A stretch of DNA of 64,000 nt from Saccharomycopsis fibuligera x Saccharomycopsis cf. fibuligera (GCA_001936135.1 CP012814.1:310001-374000); one strand, 5' to 3'; counted from the first letter of the stretch, positions 30,890 through 41,590 are shown. The notes: generated by a model not told the origin, from the sequence alone. A program made the numbers and translations.

Positions 30890-32356
30890 ATGACACTATC
30901 GGAGATAAATCACATACTCAATTGCAAGTTTCAAAGCCAGCTAAATAATAACTATATTGCCCTTTTTTGTTTGCACCACTATGCGGACAAGTTTTATCCT
31001 CATCAAACTCAGCTACAACAGCAACAAATAACCAATATTAAGATCATAAAGCGCTTTTCCACAAAGATCAATAGCATACTTTATCAAACAAACCTTTCCA
31101 ATATCGTCATCATAAACGCCCTTCAATACTACTATCAAGTCATTAACAAACAACATCGCTGTCAGAAATCAGGAAACGCACCAGTAATCAAGTTTTTTTA
31201 CAAGAATATTCAAGATAATTTGCTAGTCACCTTTTTGGTCTGCTTGATGATTGCCAATAAGACGTTTGATGATTCATCATTCACTTCCAAGACTTGGGCT
31301 AGTTTGTCAAAATTCCCACTCAAAAAATTGAACTTGTTGGAAATTCAGATATTGGGCGCTAATGTGTTGAAGTTTGACGTCTTTCACTACAGTTTTCATC
31401 AACAGGAATTTAAACAATGGGCTTGGTTCTTGATGAACCAAATCGAGGTGTTGCAAAAAGTTTTGGTCTCTAGCAGTCATATTAGCGCTAGCGGTGCTGA
31501 GCTTACACATAAGAAACAACAACAAGCTCTTACTACTTCTACCAAACACAAATACAACTCAAAGAGATTATCCATCAAAGATTTGGTATCCAAAGATTCG
31601 AGTGTTGTTAGCGCCTCAAAACCAGTTCCATGCTACTCTATTCACACTACTCCTCTTTTGAGCAGCAACTATAACAACGGTAATACAATCAATAACAGCG
31701 CCATCAACAATAATAATATTAATAATATTAATACATTATCAAGCTATTCGGTAACGCCAAACTCTAGCAATCATAGCACCTCTCATCATCAAAGAGTGTC
31801 TGCTTTCCCGAACAATATTATGATGGATCCAGTGGTCAGTTCTCCAAGCTATGCAAGATCAAGCGTTAGACAGTTTTCTAATCCTCCAGCAACAACTGCC
31901 ATCAAAGGCAATACTTTCCAGTTATACACGCCTCCTTTGAATGATAACTATTACCATAATTATCCTTCCGGGTATGCCAAAGCCGCCACTAACTTTTTAC
32001 CAAGTTTCAACTCTACACAGGATAATACAAATGCTGTTGCTGCTCCTGCTCCTGCTCCAACAAACTACAATGCTTATCCTACTCCTGAATTTGATTTGCA
32101 TAATTGCAATTTGATTTCTCATCCTGCCAATTCTAACAACAGTTTGTTTGCAACCAACGCTTATAATAACAACAATAATAACAATACTGCATTTCCAAGC
32201 TTACCATCGCATGTCTACTTGACTCAAAACAAACCATATCAACATCAACAACAACAACAACAACAACAACAACCACAACCTTATTCACAACCACCATTAT
32301 CTCACCAACAACGGCAATATCAACAGTTACAATGCGCATATGGCTCGCTTTACTAA
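30890..32356 (+). CDS. CLG1: Pho85-type cyclin, Clg1-like
   Basis: A 488-residue protein with a PHO80/PCL-type cyclin box at about residues 20-175. The diagnostic part is LLVTFLVCLMIANKTFDD, then SKTWASLSKFPLKKLN and LLEIQILGANVLKFDV, which matches the pattern of yeast Clg1 and Pcl cyclins (hydrophobic helix, then N-x-LE). The remainder (about 200-488) is Asn/Ser/Gln-rich and disordered, with poly-Asn and a poly-Gln run near 455-466. Family knowledge: such cyclins activate the Pho85 kinase; Clg1 has been linked to lifespan and autophagy signalling. The ATG at 30890 is clear. The very long upstream region is unusual and suggests complex control, unless it is a centromere. Assignment to CLG1 rather than another PCL gene is moderate. 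Confidence 0.78.
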   Translation: MTLSEINHILNCKFQSQLNNNYIALFCLHHYADKFYPHQTQLQQQQITNIKIIKRFSTKINSILYQTNLSNIVIINALQYYYQVINKQHRCQKSGNAPVIKFFYKNIQDNLLVTFLVCLMIANKTFDDSSFTSKTWASLSKFPLKKLNLLEIQILGANVLKFDVFHYSFHQQEFKQWAWFLMNQIEVLQKVLVSSSHISASGAELTHKKQQQALTTSTKHKYNSKRLSIKDLVSKDSSVVSASKPVPCYSIHTTPLLSSNYNNGNTINNSAINNNNINNINTLSSYSVTPNSSNHSTSHHQRVSAFPNNIMMDPVVSSPSYARSSVRQFSNPPATTAIKGNTFQLYTPPLNDNYYHNYPSGYAKAATNFLPSFNSTQDNTNAVAAPAPAPTNYNAYPTPEFDLHNCNLISHPANSNNSLFATNAYNNNNNNNTAFPSLPSHVYLTQNKPYQHQQQQQQQQQPQPYSQPPLSHQQRQYQQLQCAYGSLY

Positions 32357-33799
32357 AATAAATTGAAATCTTGATGATGATTTTGATAATGATGACTGCA
32401 TATTTTTTTTTTCAATTTTCAACTAAAGTTTAATTCTTTTTTCCATAACATTCATTTCTGACTTAGTACATTATGTTTATCTTTTATGTTCTCCTGCACA
32501 TATACAAAAAAGAAAAGCATTTGATTTGTTACTGCTTACTTATTGGTTTTTTTTATTCCTTTACCATCATATGTTTTACTTATTTTTTATGTTTTTTATT
32601 CTGGCTTTTGATTGTTTATAGAGGTGTTTCAAAAAATTAGTTTTATAATTTTTCTTGGTTTTTTTTACATTGTTTACAGGTTTGCTTTTTTTTTTTCTTA
32701 GTTTTTGTTTAATAATGGGATTTCCACACAATACTACATTTACAACAACAAAGTGGCATTATATATTTTTCTTTTTAATTTCACAGTTCTTTTGATTGTG
32801 AACAGCAGTAAACGTGTAAGCGTAATTGATAAATTGCTTCTTTCTTAAATATAAGAATCCAGCGCTATTTCAGTTTTCCTAATGTAATGCAAACTGCAAT
32901 TCAAAATTAAACAAAAAAAAAAAAAAAAAAAATCCAAGTATTCAAAGATTTTTTTTTTTTTCGTTACTAATAAGCAAGCTCTGGTTGGTTGACCTGCCAG
33001 GTCAGGATATTATAGACCTAAAGGAAATAAATTAGGGCGTACAATCATTTTCATAAAAATATCTAGCAATTTTTTCTATATTATGCATGCATCACAACGC
33101 GTTAAAAAGCGCTTACATGCTAGTTTATGCGCAAGTTCACATGGAAAATCAGAGAAAAAGACCGAGGTAAGGAAAACGAAATGATAGTTTATTTGCTTGT
33201 TTCTTTTTTGAGTTTAGTTGGCGGCTCAAAACTTTTTGCTAGAAATTTTTTATTTCGACGCTAAACGCTTGTGTAACGTTATCAGTAATCATTGGAATTA
33301 TAGGCCAAAATAAATAAAGGGCAGTTCTGGTTGCTTCCGTTCAAACAGTAGCTTTTAACTTTTCCTTTAAAAAATTTCTAGCCAACTTCTGGGACTTTGC
33401 CAAATTTCTTTGCCCGCTAATCTTTGCTTCCAAAGAATTTAAAATTTAAAATCTAAACACCGAAGGATAATAAATTGCTATTGACACAGATAATTGATAG
33501 AAAACACAATCTTATAAACTGTTTAAACAGTATATACAGTATAGTTCATTTGTTTCCGCTTTAGTCAACATGTTTACCGATTACCGACTTTGTAGAGTGT
33601 TTAGATCAGCTAGTGATGAAAACTAGGAGTATTTTGGAAACAATAGTTTAATGTAGGGTGTGTATAGTCCCAGGGCTTACAGAACAGAACCCAAATAGAT
33701 TAATACAAATGGAACTGGGAGTTTGAGGATCGATCTAAACAACGGTATTCTAGAGTTTAGACTGTTGTCACTGTACAGAAATGATGCATTTTCAAGGTT
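32357..33799. other. Intergenic region between CLG1-like gene and tRNA-Thr
   Basis: This region of 1443 bp is AT-rich with many T-runs (32400s-32700s), an A-run at 32912-32930 and T-runs near 32950. It holds the CLG1 3' end and a decayed LTR piece at 33496-33554. I see no protein-coding gene. Confidence 0.5.
33496..33554 (-). mobile_element. Decayed LTR fragment (solo remnant)
   Basis: About 59 bp match the LTR at 42774-42838, notably AATCTTATAAAC, AGTATATACAGTATAGTTCA and TTGTT, with differences between. It lies about 245 bp upstream of tRNA-Thr, the kind of place where tRNA-targeting LTR elements insert. Confidence 0.65.
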
Positions 33800-33871
33800 G
33801 CCTCCTTAGCTTAGTGGTAGAGCGTTGCACTTGTAATGCAAAGGTCGCTAGTTCAATTCTGGCAGGGGGCA
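33800..33871 (+). tRNA. tRNA-Thr (TGT)
   Basis: Acceptor GCCTCCT pairs with AGGGGGC, the D arm holds AGCTTAGTGGTAGAGC, and the anticodon stem TTGCA/TGCAA encloses CTTGTAA (anticodon TGT). The T arm holds GTTCAATTC and the discriminator base is A. No intron. Confidence 0.95.
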
Positions 33872-34342
33872 TTCCTACTTTATTTTTTCTGCACACATTT
33901 TTTTTATAATAGCTAAATATACACTTCACGTGACTGGATTGTTTTCTGCTAACATTAGTTGGCGCGTGCGAGTGCATTTTTGACGAAAAACCGGGAAAAA
34001 AAAATAAATATGTTTACGATTCTGTATAATGCTGCTGCTGTTACTGATGCTGGGGCTACTGCTGCTACTGATTGTGTATGTCTATGAAATATTCATTGAG
34101 CTTATCAAAAGTGGGTTTTCTTTAGGTGATCAATTGCCGTTTTTTAACACAACAGAGTAATTTCAATCCTGCTCAATCTGCTCGTATTTCAAGTTCGCAT
34201 CAAGAGTCATTTTATACGTGTTTTATTATTTCGCGGTAGTCGTCATATATTGCAAGAATTGAGAATTGACATCATATACCAACAACAATTTTTAAAAAAC
34301 AAAATCGGTCACATCAAGCACATAGAATAAAAAACTACCATT
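33872..34342. promoter_or_regulatory. Upstream region of the capping enzyme gene
   Basis: These 471 bp carry T-runs after the tRNA (a Pol III terminator is likely at 33898-33904), a CACGTG site at 33927-33932 and a CTG/CTA-rich stretch near 34029-34070. Nothing else is recognised. Confidence 0.4.
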
Positions 34343-35929
34343 ATGTTGGAAAATAGAGATATGCCAGAAATTCCTGGTGTGCTACAACCAGATAATATTG
34401 CTTTTGAATTGAAACAAACCATAGCACAAATCTTGGGATTGAAAAAAGTTGATTATTTCCCAGGAAGTCAGCCTACAAGTTTTGAGCGACGTCACATTGA
34501 AGAAAGACTCCTAAAACATGACTATTATGTTTGTGAAAAATCCGATGGGCTTAGATGCCTTTTACTCATTTTAGCTGATCGTTTCCCAGATGGAAGCTAT
34601 GAGGAAGGTGTTTTTCTCATCACTAGATCTTATGAGTTTTACCGTATAATGAACATTCACTTTCCAATAAGCAAAGAAAACTTGAAGCAGCCGCATAATG
34701 GAACATTAGTGGATGGGGAATTAGTGTTGGATAAAAGGCAAGACAATGGGATGAAAGAATTAAGATATTTGGCGTTTGATTTGTTGTCGGTAAACATGAC
34801 ATCTTATACTGCTCGACCAGCAGATAAGAGACTTGCTCATATTCAAGATTTGATTGACCCATACTACTATTATCGTTCCAAGTTCCCGGAAGAAACTTCA
34901 ACTTTTCCTTTCAAAGTCAGTTTCAAAAAGATGTCAACGTGTTTCAAAATCCCTAAAGTGTTGAGTTCATTACCTTACTTACCTCATGTATCCGATGGGT
35001 TGATTTTCACTTGTTGTGAGACTCCATATGTCTTTGGTACCGACCACTCACTCTTGAAGTGGAAACCGGCTGAGGAAAACACTATAGATTTTAAAATAGA
35101 ATTGAAGTTCAATCTTTTTAAAGACGAAGAAAATAACGACCAATATTATGATTACGACTCAAAGCCAAAAATTGAATTATCTGTATGGAAAGGTGGCAAC
35201 GCTTATGAATACTTTAACGACTTAACTCTCACGGATAAAGAATGGGAAGAAATGAAAAGCTTGTCAGAGCCACTCAATTTCAGAATAGCAGAAGTAAAAA
35301 GAAACGAACAAGGGCAATGGAACTTGCTAAGGTTTAGAGATGATAAAGCCAATGGGAATCATTATACTGTGGTGAAAAAAGTATTACATTCTATCAATGA
35401 TGGGGTCACTAAGCAAGAATTAATTGAAGCTAGCCATAGAATCGAAAGAAATTGGATAATGAGAGGCGCAGAAAGGAAGTTGATGGCAAAGGAAAGACAG
35501 AGAGGCAGTATTCACAAATTACCACATTTGCAATCTCAACCTCAATCTCAACAGCCGCCACATCACCAGTCGCATAATCTGGCATCTGCAGCAGCTCATC
35601 CTTCAAAGCATCAATTTAAACAACAACAACAACAACAGTCTCAGCATGGCGAGACACTGCAGCATAATTTTGATTCCGGTGATCTGGAAGAAGTGATTAA
35701 TGCAAGAAAAAGAGCTGCAGCGGAAATTATGCCATCTTATGAAGACGACGATGAAGACGACGATGAAGACGACGAAGATGGAGATTATAATAATCAAGAC
35801 GAAGGTGATGGTGATGTAAGCCGTGATGATGGTCATACTGGGCCAAGTGTTGATGGCGGTCATGATAGGGATGATGAGGAGCTTGATTCTGAAGGTGGAG
35901 AAGGTAGCAGTAAAAGACAAAAAAGATAA
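34343..35929 (+). CDS. CEG1: mRNA capping enzyme guanylyltransferase subunit
   Basis: A 528-residue GTP:RNA guanylyltransferase. The nucleophile motif I is EKSDGLR, with Lys66 forming the covalent GMP adduct. Other nucleotidyltransferase motifs follow: DGELVLD (motif III), LRYLAFDLL (IIIa), SDGLIFTC (IV), LLKWKPAEENTIDF (V) and WNLLRFRDDKANGNHYTV (VI in the OB fold). It caps nascent Pol II transcripts in the nucleus together with the RNA triphosphatase Cet1. The catalytic part ends near 395; the tail of about 130 residues (His/Gln-rich, then a highly acidic Asp/Glu run and a KRQKR end) is longer than in S. cerevisiae Ceg1 (459 residues). The 21-nt acidic repeat area near 35745-35785 may vary in length. 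Confidence 0.96.
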   Translation: MLENRDMPEIPGVLQPDNIAFELKQTIAQILGLKKVDYFPGSQPTSFERRHIEERLLKHDYYVCEKSDGLRCLLLILADRFPDGSYEEGVFLITRSYEFYRIMNIHFPISKENLKQPHNGTLVDGELVLDKRQDNGMKELRYLAFDLLSVNMTSYTARPADKRLAHIQDLIDPYYYYRSKFPEETSTFPFKVSFKKMSTCFKIPKVLSSLPYLPHVSDGLIFTCCETPYVFGTDHSLLKWKPAEENTIDFKIELKFNLFKDEENNDQYYDYDSKPKIELSVWKGGNAYEYFNDLTLTDKEWEEMKSLSEPLNFRIAEVKRNEQGQWNLLRFRDDKANGNHYTVVKKVLHSINDGVTKQELIEASHRIERNWIMRGAERKLMAKERQRGSIHKLPHLQSQPQSQQPPHHQSHNLASAAAHPSKHQFKQQQQQQSQHGETLQHNFDSGDLEEVINARKRAAAEIMPSYEDDDEDDDEDDEDGDYNNQDEGDGDVSRDDGHTGPSVDGGHDRDDEELDSEGGEGSSKRQKR

Positions 35930-36400
35930 GGTTTAAGCTAAATCTTGAATTATTATTTTTTGTTTTCGTCTTTCGTTTTCGTCTAAAGATTCATATCTGT
36001 ATATTTAATTTTGTAATGTAATTGTACTATAAATAATACCACGTCAGTTTAAATTGATGGAGAAGAGCGTATTTGAAAATTACGTACCACTTGCCAAAGT
36101 AGTTCAAATCTGTTGATTTTTTTCAGTCAATATGCACAATCAAGTATTTTTAAGTGTGACTGAAAATTACTATAATCTGCTCATAGAAAAAAGGGCCCGC
36201 CGTGCTAATAAAAACTCTTAGAGAGACAAAAAATGATAATATATATCTATAGAGTTGTAAATACAAATCCTCAGCGCAAAGAATTGAAAAAAAAAAAATA
36301 TACTAGAAAACCATAAAGAAAAGATTACTGCCAAAGTACTAGCCTAGCTTATGGCATGAAAAAAACCTAGAGTATTCAGTTTGATCATAACCAGGAGTGA
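35930..36400. terminator. Convergent 3' region between CEG1 and SGF73
   Basis: This stretch of 471 bp is AT-rich, with TATATATC at 36238-36247 and an A-run at 36287-36297. It should contain both transcript ends. No gene is seen. Confidence 0.35.
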
Positions 36401-37813
36401 TTACTGCTGCTGCTGTTGTTGTTGTTGCTGTTGCTGCTGCTGCTGTTGAATAATCTGCTGCTGCTGTTGTTGTTTTTGTAAATGCAATTGCAACTGCTTT
36501 TGTTGCAACTGCTTTTGTTGAAGATACTGTTGTTGTTTTTGTTGCTGCAACAATTGCTGTTTTTGCATTAGATATTGTTGTTGCTGAATAGATGCAGTGT
36601 TGTATACTCTAGGTTTGATAACATACTCGTCCGTATTCTCCATGTTGAAAAAAGCTACTCTACCACTAATGGCACTACTGCTTAATCTTCCGTTACCTAT
36701 ACCATTACCGTAAAACTCTCTCATTCTGACATACTTGTTTCTTGACTTCACTGGTAGCTTATGATTAGTAACTAATGGCATAGCAAAACTCAGTTTTACA
36801 CCTTCCATAACTTGGTACGTTTCTTCATCTGAATCCAAATATTGTGATCCACCATGAGCCAAATCGTCCTTTTCTGCTTGAGCCAAAGCAGCACCAGCAA
36901 GAAGTTTAACTTGGTTTTTCCGCTGATAAGCGGCTAGCAATGCATCATAGGAAGCGGATCTTCCAGGGACCGCTCTTTTGGCACCCATAGAGTGAGTTTT
37001 GCAAGTTAATGATCTAGCGCAAAATCCACCATTTTGCAAAGGCACACCACATTGTCTCTCCACATCCACCGGCCCCTTTTTCACTTTTGATCCGGTAGTT
37101 GTCTTTGACTTTTTTTCTAATTGTTTTTGAAGCTTCTTGTGCTCTTTTTCCTTTTCCTTTTGTTCTCTTTCCTTCTCTTTTTTCTGTAGTTTTTTTTGTT
37201 TTCTCTCCTCAATTCGCTGTTGCTTTTTTAATTCTTTCAATTGTCTAGCTTCTTCTTTCTCCTTTTCTTTGTCAATCTTTCTCTTTCTTGGATTTTTCAC
37301 AGCGCCTGTCTGCGATCCATTAGTAGAGGAATTTGCAGCTGCTGGAGTAGAAGGCAAATCCGCTGTATTGTTTTCACTTTTAACTGTCACTCTGCTGCTA
37401 GCATTATTGGTACTTTTAGTTCCTATCGGATTGTTCTTCATTTCTATGCATTCTTTGATATGTTTTTCCAAATATGTGTCGATGATAGGTCTTTGACAGT
37501 GGTTACAAATACGATACTTCAACGGCGTTCTTAGCGGGTTCTTATTTTTCAATATTAAATTCTCTGATATATTATCTTGACCACTCTCTTTATTTGTTAT
37601 ATTGTCCACAAAGTTACCCACTTCTCTCCAATTGGGAAGTTTATCAGGATTGCTATTCGACCCAGTACTGGTGCTACTGGTATTTTCTTTCTCTTTCTTG
37701 AGCTTGAGGCCATTTATCTGCCTATCAGAGTCAGTTGTACCTTCAAGCACATCGCTGGATAAATTGATGCGATTAGTGTTGTTATTGTATGTTGGTAAGC
37801 GTTTTCCTACCAT
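36401..37813 (-). CDS. SGF73: SAGA deubiquitinase-module subunit Sgf73 (ataxin-7 homologue)
   Basis: A 470-residue protein. A zinc finger CNHC (Cys103, Cys106) with TYLEKHIKEC lies at about 100-125, which in Sgf73 helps tether Ubp8. A basic coiled-coil region rich in Lys/Glu/Arg follows (about 175-245). The SCA7 domain is at about 250-310: CGVPLQNGGFCARSLTCKTHSMGAKRAVPGRS. The C-terminus is a long, interrupted poly-Gln tract (about 395-470), echoing human ataxin-7 but at the other end of the protein. It should link the H2B deubiquitinase module to SAGA in the nucleus. It is shorter than S. cerevisiae Sgf73 (657 residues). Confidence 0.92.
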   Translation of the reverse strand: MVGKRLPTYNNNTNRINLSSDVLEGTTDSDRQINGLKLKKEKENTSSTSTGSNSNPDKLPNWREVGNFVDNITNKESGQDNISENLILKNKNPLRTPLKYRICNHCQRPIIDTYLEKHIKECIEMKNNPIGTKSTNNASSRVTVKSENNTADLPSTPAAANSSTNGSQTGAVKNPRKRKIDKEKEKEEARQLKELKKQQRIEERKQKKLQKKEKEREQKEKEKEHKKLQKQLEKKSKTTTGSKVKKGPVDVERQCGVPLQNGGFCARSLTCKTHSMGAKRAVPGRSASYDALLAAYQRKNQVKLLAGAALAQAEKDDLAHGGSQYLDSDEETYQVMEGVKLSFAMPLVTNHKLPVKSRNKYVRMREFYGNGIGNGRLSSSAISGRVAFFNMENTDEYVIKPRVYNTASIQQQQYLMQKQQLLQQQKQQQYLQQKQLQQKQLQLHLQKQQQQQQIIQQQQQQQQQQQQQQQ

Positions 37814-38294
37814 TGCTAGTGCGTTGATATTTGGAGGGTTTTGGTGCTGCGTGTGGTGTAAGTAGCCACAAAGCCGTTTTTAAAGGATAAAATGATATTC
37901 AGCTCTTTTTGAAGGGTGTGCTGCCAAAGTAAACTCTGCTTGAAATACACCAAACTTAAGTAACCATCCAGCGGTTGATTTGTGGAAAGTATCCGTTAAA
38001 CGTCACTTCCAATGCTCGCAGCTGCCAGTCTGTCTCTCTACAACCTATGAGTCTGGAATCCGATTTCCGTTTTCTTTGGTTTCCTTCTGGAGACTCTTCA
38101 TGGGTTACCCGTGACTTCCCCTTCCCTGCAGAAGTCATCGGCTCCAAAATCATTGACATGCATATTACTTCTGGTGCTGTCTGGTCATTTTCTTAAAAAG
38201 AAGTACAAAACTATTACCAGCATTACTATTATCATCATTATTAAAAGACAGTAAAATACACGCGGGACTATACTATGTCACAAATAGCTAACAC
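37814..38294. promoter_or_regulatory. SGF73 promoter and ALG2 3' end
   Basis: These 481 bp hold the SGF73 upstream region (minus strand) and the ALG2 terminator. A GC-richer part lies at 37970-38130. Short open frames in it have no recognisable features. Confidence 0.35.
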
Positions 38295-39806
38295 TCAACG
38301 AGTGAAGTAATAGTAAGCAAAAATACCAGCAAACACAGGAAAGAGTAAGACAACAAGTAAACTATAAACAGTGCGCTGAGACTCTTGAAATTGAAGCTCC
38401 GTTTCGTTCTTTGAAAGGCCAACAATATCCTTGTTAATCGTCTCTCTGAGAACTTTTCTAGTATATAATTTTTCAATAATTGCTTCTCCATTATTTTGGA
38501 GTTTCTCTTTCTCGGATGGGGTTAACTTAGCCACTCTTTCCAAGACGTTTGCCCAAACTTTAGCATCATTTGGCTTTGTGAAGCCGGTTCCGTCATAATT
38601 AGTGATTTCAATTTTATCTGTTTTAATCCCCTCTTTATCATCATCCAAAGGAAGCGATGTTTCTTTTGGACCACCATTGTTAACAGACAAAACAAGGGTG
38701 TTGTATTTGATAGCTTCTATTGGTACAATGCCGAAATGCTCAAATGAAGGGGTATACAATAACATTTCGGCGTATTTCATCAAAGAGTTTCTCAAGTCAG
38801 TGGAAATGTTTGGCAAAAATACAACCTGGGTGTCAATAAAGTCTAGGGAAGAAGAGTCAAGTTTAAGGAAATCTTTATAGTCCTTAAAAACCAAGTATTT
38901 TAAACCAGCGTCAGAAGCCAACTTACTCAACTCTTTGAGGTACTCCACATTTTCACTAACAAGATTATCATAACCGCCAGCGATTAGCAACTTGAAAGCT
39001 GATTTGTTTTGAGGTTGGGATTCCAAGAGTTTGTTGAACGCCTCGACAGCTAATCCAACATTTTTCTTTCTCTCAAAGCGGTTCACACTGAGAAAGTACT
39101 TATGGTCTGCAAATTTTACTTGTATCTGTTGGTCAAGTTCCTCATCATTATGAATTGTTTCATCAATGCATGGATAGACCACACGAGGGTCGGTATAGAA
39201 TGGGAGCTTTTGCAAGACTTTAAAAGTTTCAAGGAAAATAGATTTGGTGAAATTGGAGTTAACATAGACTTTTTTGGCAAAAAAGAAACAGAATTCTTCA
39301 TAAGAATCAAAAAGTATTCTATACAATTTCTTGACGATTCCACCTTTCTGCGCTAATTTTTGATCTGGGAAGTGGCAATAGAATAAAATTTTGGAAAATT
39401 GTTTGCGAGACTTGAAAAAGATATTATAGATCCAGATAATTGGCAAACAAGCGGCCAAGGAGTCAATGACGTAGAAGTCATAACTCGACTTGGTCAAAAA
39501 CAAAAGTTTTAAAACAAGGTAAATTTGTCTGATGGTCGCGCAAAAAATAGTAAATTTCCCAAAGATGTTTCTGGGCAAAAAATCACCATATACCACAACG
39601 TCTAGAGTGCCATTGGCAACCTCTTCAAAAGCATGACTCTTATCGCAGTGGGACGTATATACCGTCACTTTGTGGTGAAGTTCTTGTAAGCCTAAGCCGA
39701 CATCGACAATCAATCTTTCTGCACCACCAATGCCCAAGTCTGGGTGGATAATGGCGATATTTTTTGGATCATTAACTTTGGAATCGAATCTCAGGTCACG
39801 CTTCAT
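38295..39806 (-). CDS. ALG2: Alpha-1,3/1,6-mannosyltransferase Alg2
   Basis: A 503-residue GT4-family glycosyltransferase, the same length as S. cerevisiae Alg2. The N-terminal donor-side loop IIHPDLGIGGAERLIVDV and the GT4 E-x7-E motif in EHFGIVPIE (Glu356, Glu364) are intact. It adds the second and third mannoses to Man1GlcNAc2-PP-dolichol on the cytosolic face of the ER for N-glycosylation. The C-terminus ends in a hydrophobic segment (VVLLFPVFAGIFAYYYF) that would anchor it, and a mid-protein hydrophobic stretch (about 110-135) may insert as well. It is divergent from the gene at 40226. Confidence 0.97.
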   Translation of the reverse strand: MKRDLRFDSKVNDPKNIAIIHPDLGIGGAERLIVDVGLGLQELHHKVTVYTSHCDKSHAFEEVANGTLDVVVYGDFLPRNIFGKFTIFCATIRQIYLVLKLLFLTKSSYDFYVIDSLAACLPIIWIYNIFFKSRKQFSKILFYCHFPDQKLAQKGGIVKKLYRILFDSYEEFCFFFAKKVYVNSNFTKSIFLETFKVLQKLPFYTDPRVVYPCIDETIHNDEELDQQIQVKFADHKYFLSVNRFERKKNVGLAVEAFNKLLESQPQNKSAFKLLIAGGYDNLVSENVEYLKELSKLASDAGLKYLVFKDYKDFLKLDSSSLDFIDTQVVFLPNISTDLRNSLMKYAEMLLYTPSFEHFGIVPIEAIKYNTLVLSVNNGGPKETSLPLDDDKEGIKTDKIEITNYDGTGFTKPNDAKVWANVLERVAKLTPSEKEKLQNNGEAIIEKLYTRKVLRETINKDIVGLSKNETELQFQESQRTVYSLLVVLLFPVFAGIFAYYYFTR

Positions 39807-40225
39807 TGTGCTGAATATTGGGAAAGTGGATGTTATTTGGTATTGTCTGTCCGGTGTGCTCTGACCTTTGGTTGGCCATACAATTCTGCAATTTTTGTCT
39901 TGTGCAATTATTAACAGCTGTTTTCATCATCGCCATCGCTTCACTGGCACGTGATAATAACATAACTAGGCCAAAAACGTCTGAGCATGAGACATGCGTG
40001 CGTCGAAGTCAAGGCGCATGGAAGAAAGAAATGAAAAATCAATATGGCTGGCAGTCGACCACAGGGAAGCAGAAAGGAATCGCAGCCATATGGGGCGACT
40101 TTTTAGGATATCTTCTCTAAGTTCTGCCTTTTTACTACAAAAATCAACTTAGAAACATTTGATCAAAGTTTCCAAAGACACACTATTGGGGTTTTTCTTT
40201 ATTTGCTATTACGCGAACCACTATC
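39807..40225. promoter_or_regulatory. Divergent promoter between ALG2 and the 40226 gene, with CACGTG
   Basis: These 419 bp contain CACGTG at 39948-39953, a bHLH/Cbf1-type site near the middle of the divergent promoter. No other motif is clear. Confidence 0.45.
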
Positions 40226-41479
40226 ATGCCATTAGAAGATTCTAAATGGGCCTCCTCCGGGGACGATGAGCCTGAAACACCAAAATCAACAACAACCAGC
40301 AGCCCTTTCTCTGCAAAACTCGAATCCAGATGGGCAGATTCCAACACTGAAGAAGAAACGTCTCTGTATAAATCAAAAACACCAAGAAGACGCAATAAGC
40401 AACACAGCGAGTCGGCTGGTTATGGAAATAATAAAAATGCTCGTGCTTCTCATCGCCGTTATGACAAAAAGTCAGACAACTTATCAAGCCGCATCGGCCT
40501 TGCTTCTCCACGACCAAAGAGTTTTGAAAATGATTACAATGACGAAGAAGATGACGAAATCGAAGACTCCCGTCTGAATAATGTCATAAACTTCAAGAAT
40601 CGTGCTTTGTCGAGTAAGCCAAATAGAAACCAACGCCCAGCCAAACTGTCCTCTTTGTTGGATAGAATTCTGCCGGTTTCAAATACAGATGCCGACGACG
40701 ATAGTGATTATAGTTCAGAAGACGAGCAACGTGAACAGAAAGAAGAGGTTCTCTTGGAAGCCCCTGATATTGAAGAAAGTGATGAGGAAGAAAGTGAACC
40801 TGAAGCCTTGGGTTCTATCGATGATCTTTCACCAGAAGCCAGAAGTTTTGCATCTAGACTTGGCCTTGGAACACCAGCCCCAACATTTTCCTCTTCATCA
40901 AACAGCAGTCGCGCCAGTCCAAAAAAGAAGGCAAATGCTAGAAAGCAGCGTGAAGAGCAAAGACAAAAACACAGAAATGATAGATTGAAAGACACGCATA
41001 GGGAATGGGATAGTGGTAGGGCTAGCCCTGGTCATTCCTATAATTTAAAACACAAGTCTTTATCTCGTCATCACAGAGAAGATATAGGTGATGAGCTCAG
41101 GCTGTATAATGATCACAATAATCATATCCAGCCTAAGAAAAAAGACGGTTCAAAGCCATATTTGAGAGACAAAGAAAGACATAAACATTACAACAGTCGT
41201 GATCCAGTGACGCCTACTAGATACAGAAATGATTACAATGAAAATTTTCCTATTGAGCCAAACTTTGAGCAACGAAATGCTAAGAATACGGAAAATAAAA
41301 ACGATGCAACTGTTGAAGAATCTCAAAAACAATTGCAGGAGCTTCAACGACAGATCCAGGAGCTTAAACTCCAAAAACAGAAATTGGAGGATGAAAACAG
41401 TAGCAAAGAGTTGGAGAAGTATATTGAGAACATTCAAAATCAAAGCAAACAACTTAGTTGGGCCGATTGGGATGACTGA
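40226..41479 (+). CDS. Uncharacterised charged protein with Trp-Ala motifs and C-terminal coiled coil
   Basis: A 417-residue protein I do not recognise. It is mostly disordered: Ser/Asp/Glu/Arg/Lys-rich, with an acidic stretch at about 155-200 (EESDEEESEPEAL) and RS/basic stretches at 225-330. Short Trp motifs recur: SKWASSGDDE near residue 7, SRWADS near 35 and SWADWDD at the very C-terminus. A coiled coil is likely at about 362-410 (heptad-like QLQELQRQIQELKLQKQKL). Such spaced W-A-D motifs often act as short linear binding motifs in RNA-processing or translation factors; that is inference. The start at 40226 is the first ATG and is supported by the motif at residue 7. Confidence 0.85.
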   Translation: MPLEDSKWASSGDDEPETPKSTTTSSPFSAKLESRWADSNTEEETSLYKSKTPRRRNKQHSESAGYGNNKNARASHRRYDKKSDNLSSRIGLASPRPKSFENDYNDEEDDEIEDSRLNNVINFKNRALSSKPNRNQRPAKLSSLLDRILPVSNTDADDDSDYSSEDEQREQKEEVLLEAPDIEESDEEESEPEALGSIDDLSPEARSFASRLGLGTPAPTFSSSSNSSRASPKKKANARKQREEQRQKHRNDRLKDTHREWDSGRASPGHSYNLKHKSLSRHHREDIGDELRLYNDHNNHIQPKKKDGSKPYLRDKERHKHYNSRDPVTPTRYRNDYNENFPIEPNFEQRNAKNTENKNDATVEESQKQLQELQRQIQELKLQKQKLEDENSSKELEKYIENIQNQSKQLSWADWDD

Positions 41480-41590
41480 AAATACATCATCATTATTGTA
41501 AATTAGTATCGTGAGTGTACCATAACAAGTTCTTTCTTACCTTTTTCTATTTTGAACATTATTTTTATTGTGGTTTTTAATTTTTCTTTT

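Noticed and set aside
33792-33977. 61-codon minus-strand open frame over tRNA-Thr
   Set aside because: It is the antisense read-through of the tRNA gene (the well-known PPARIELATFALQ type artefact of translated tRNA loci).
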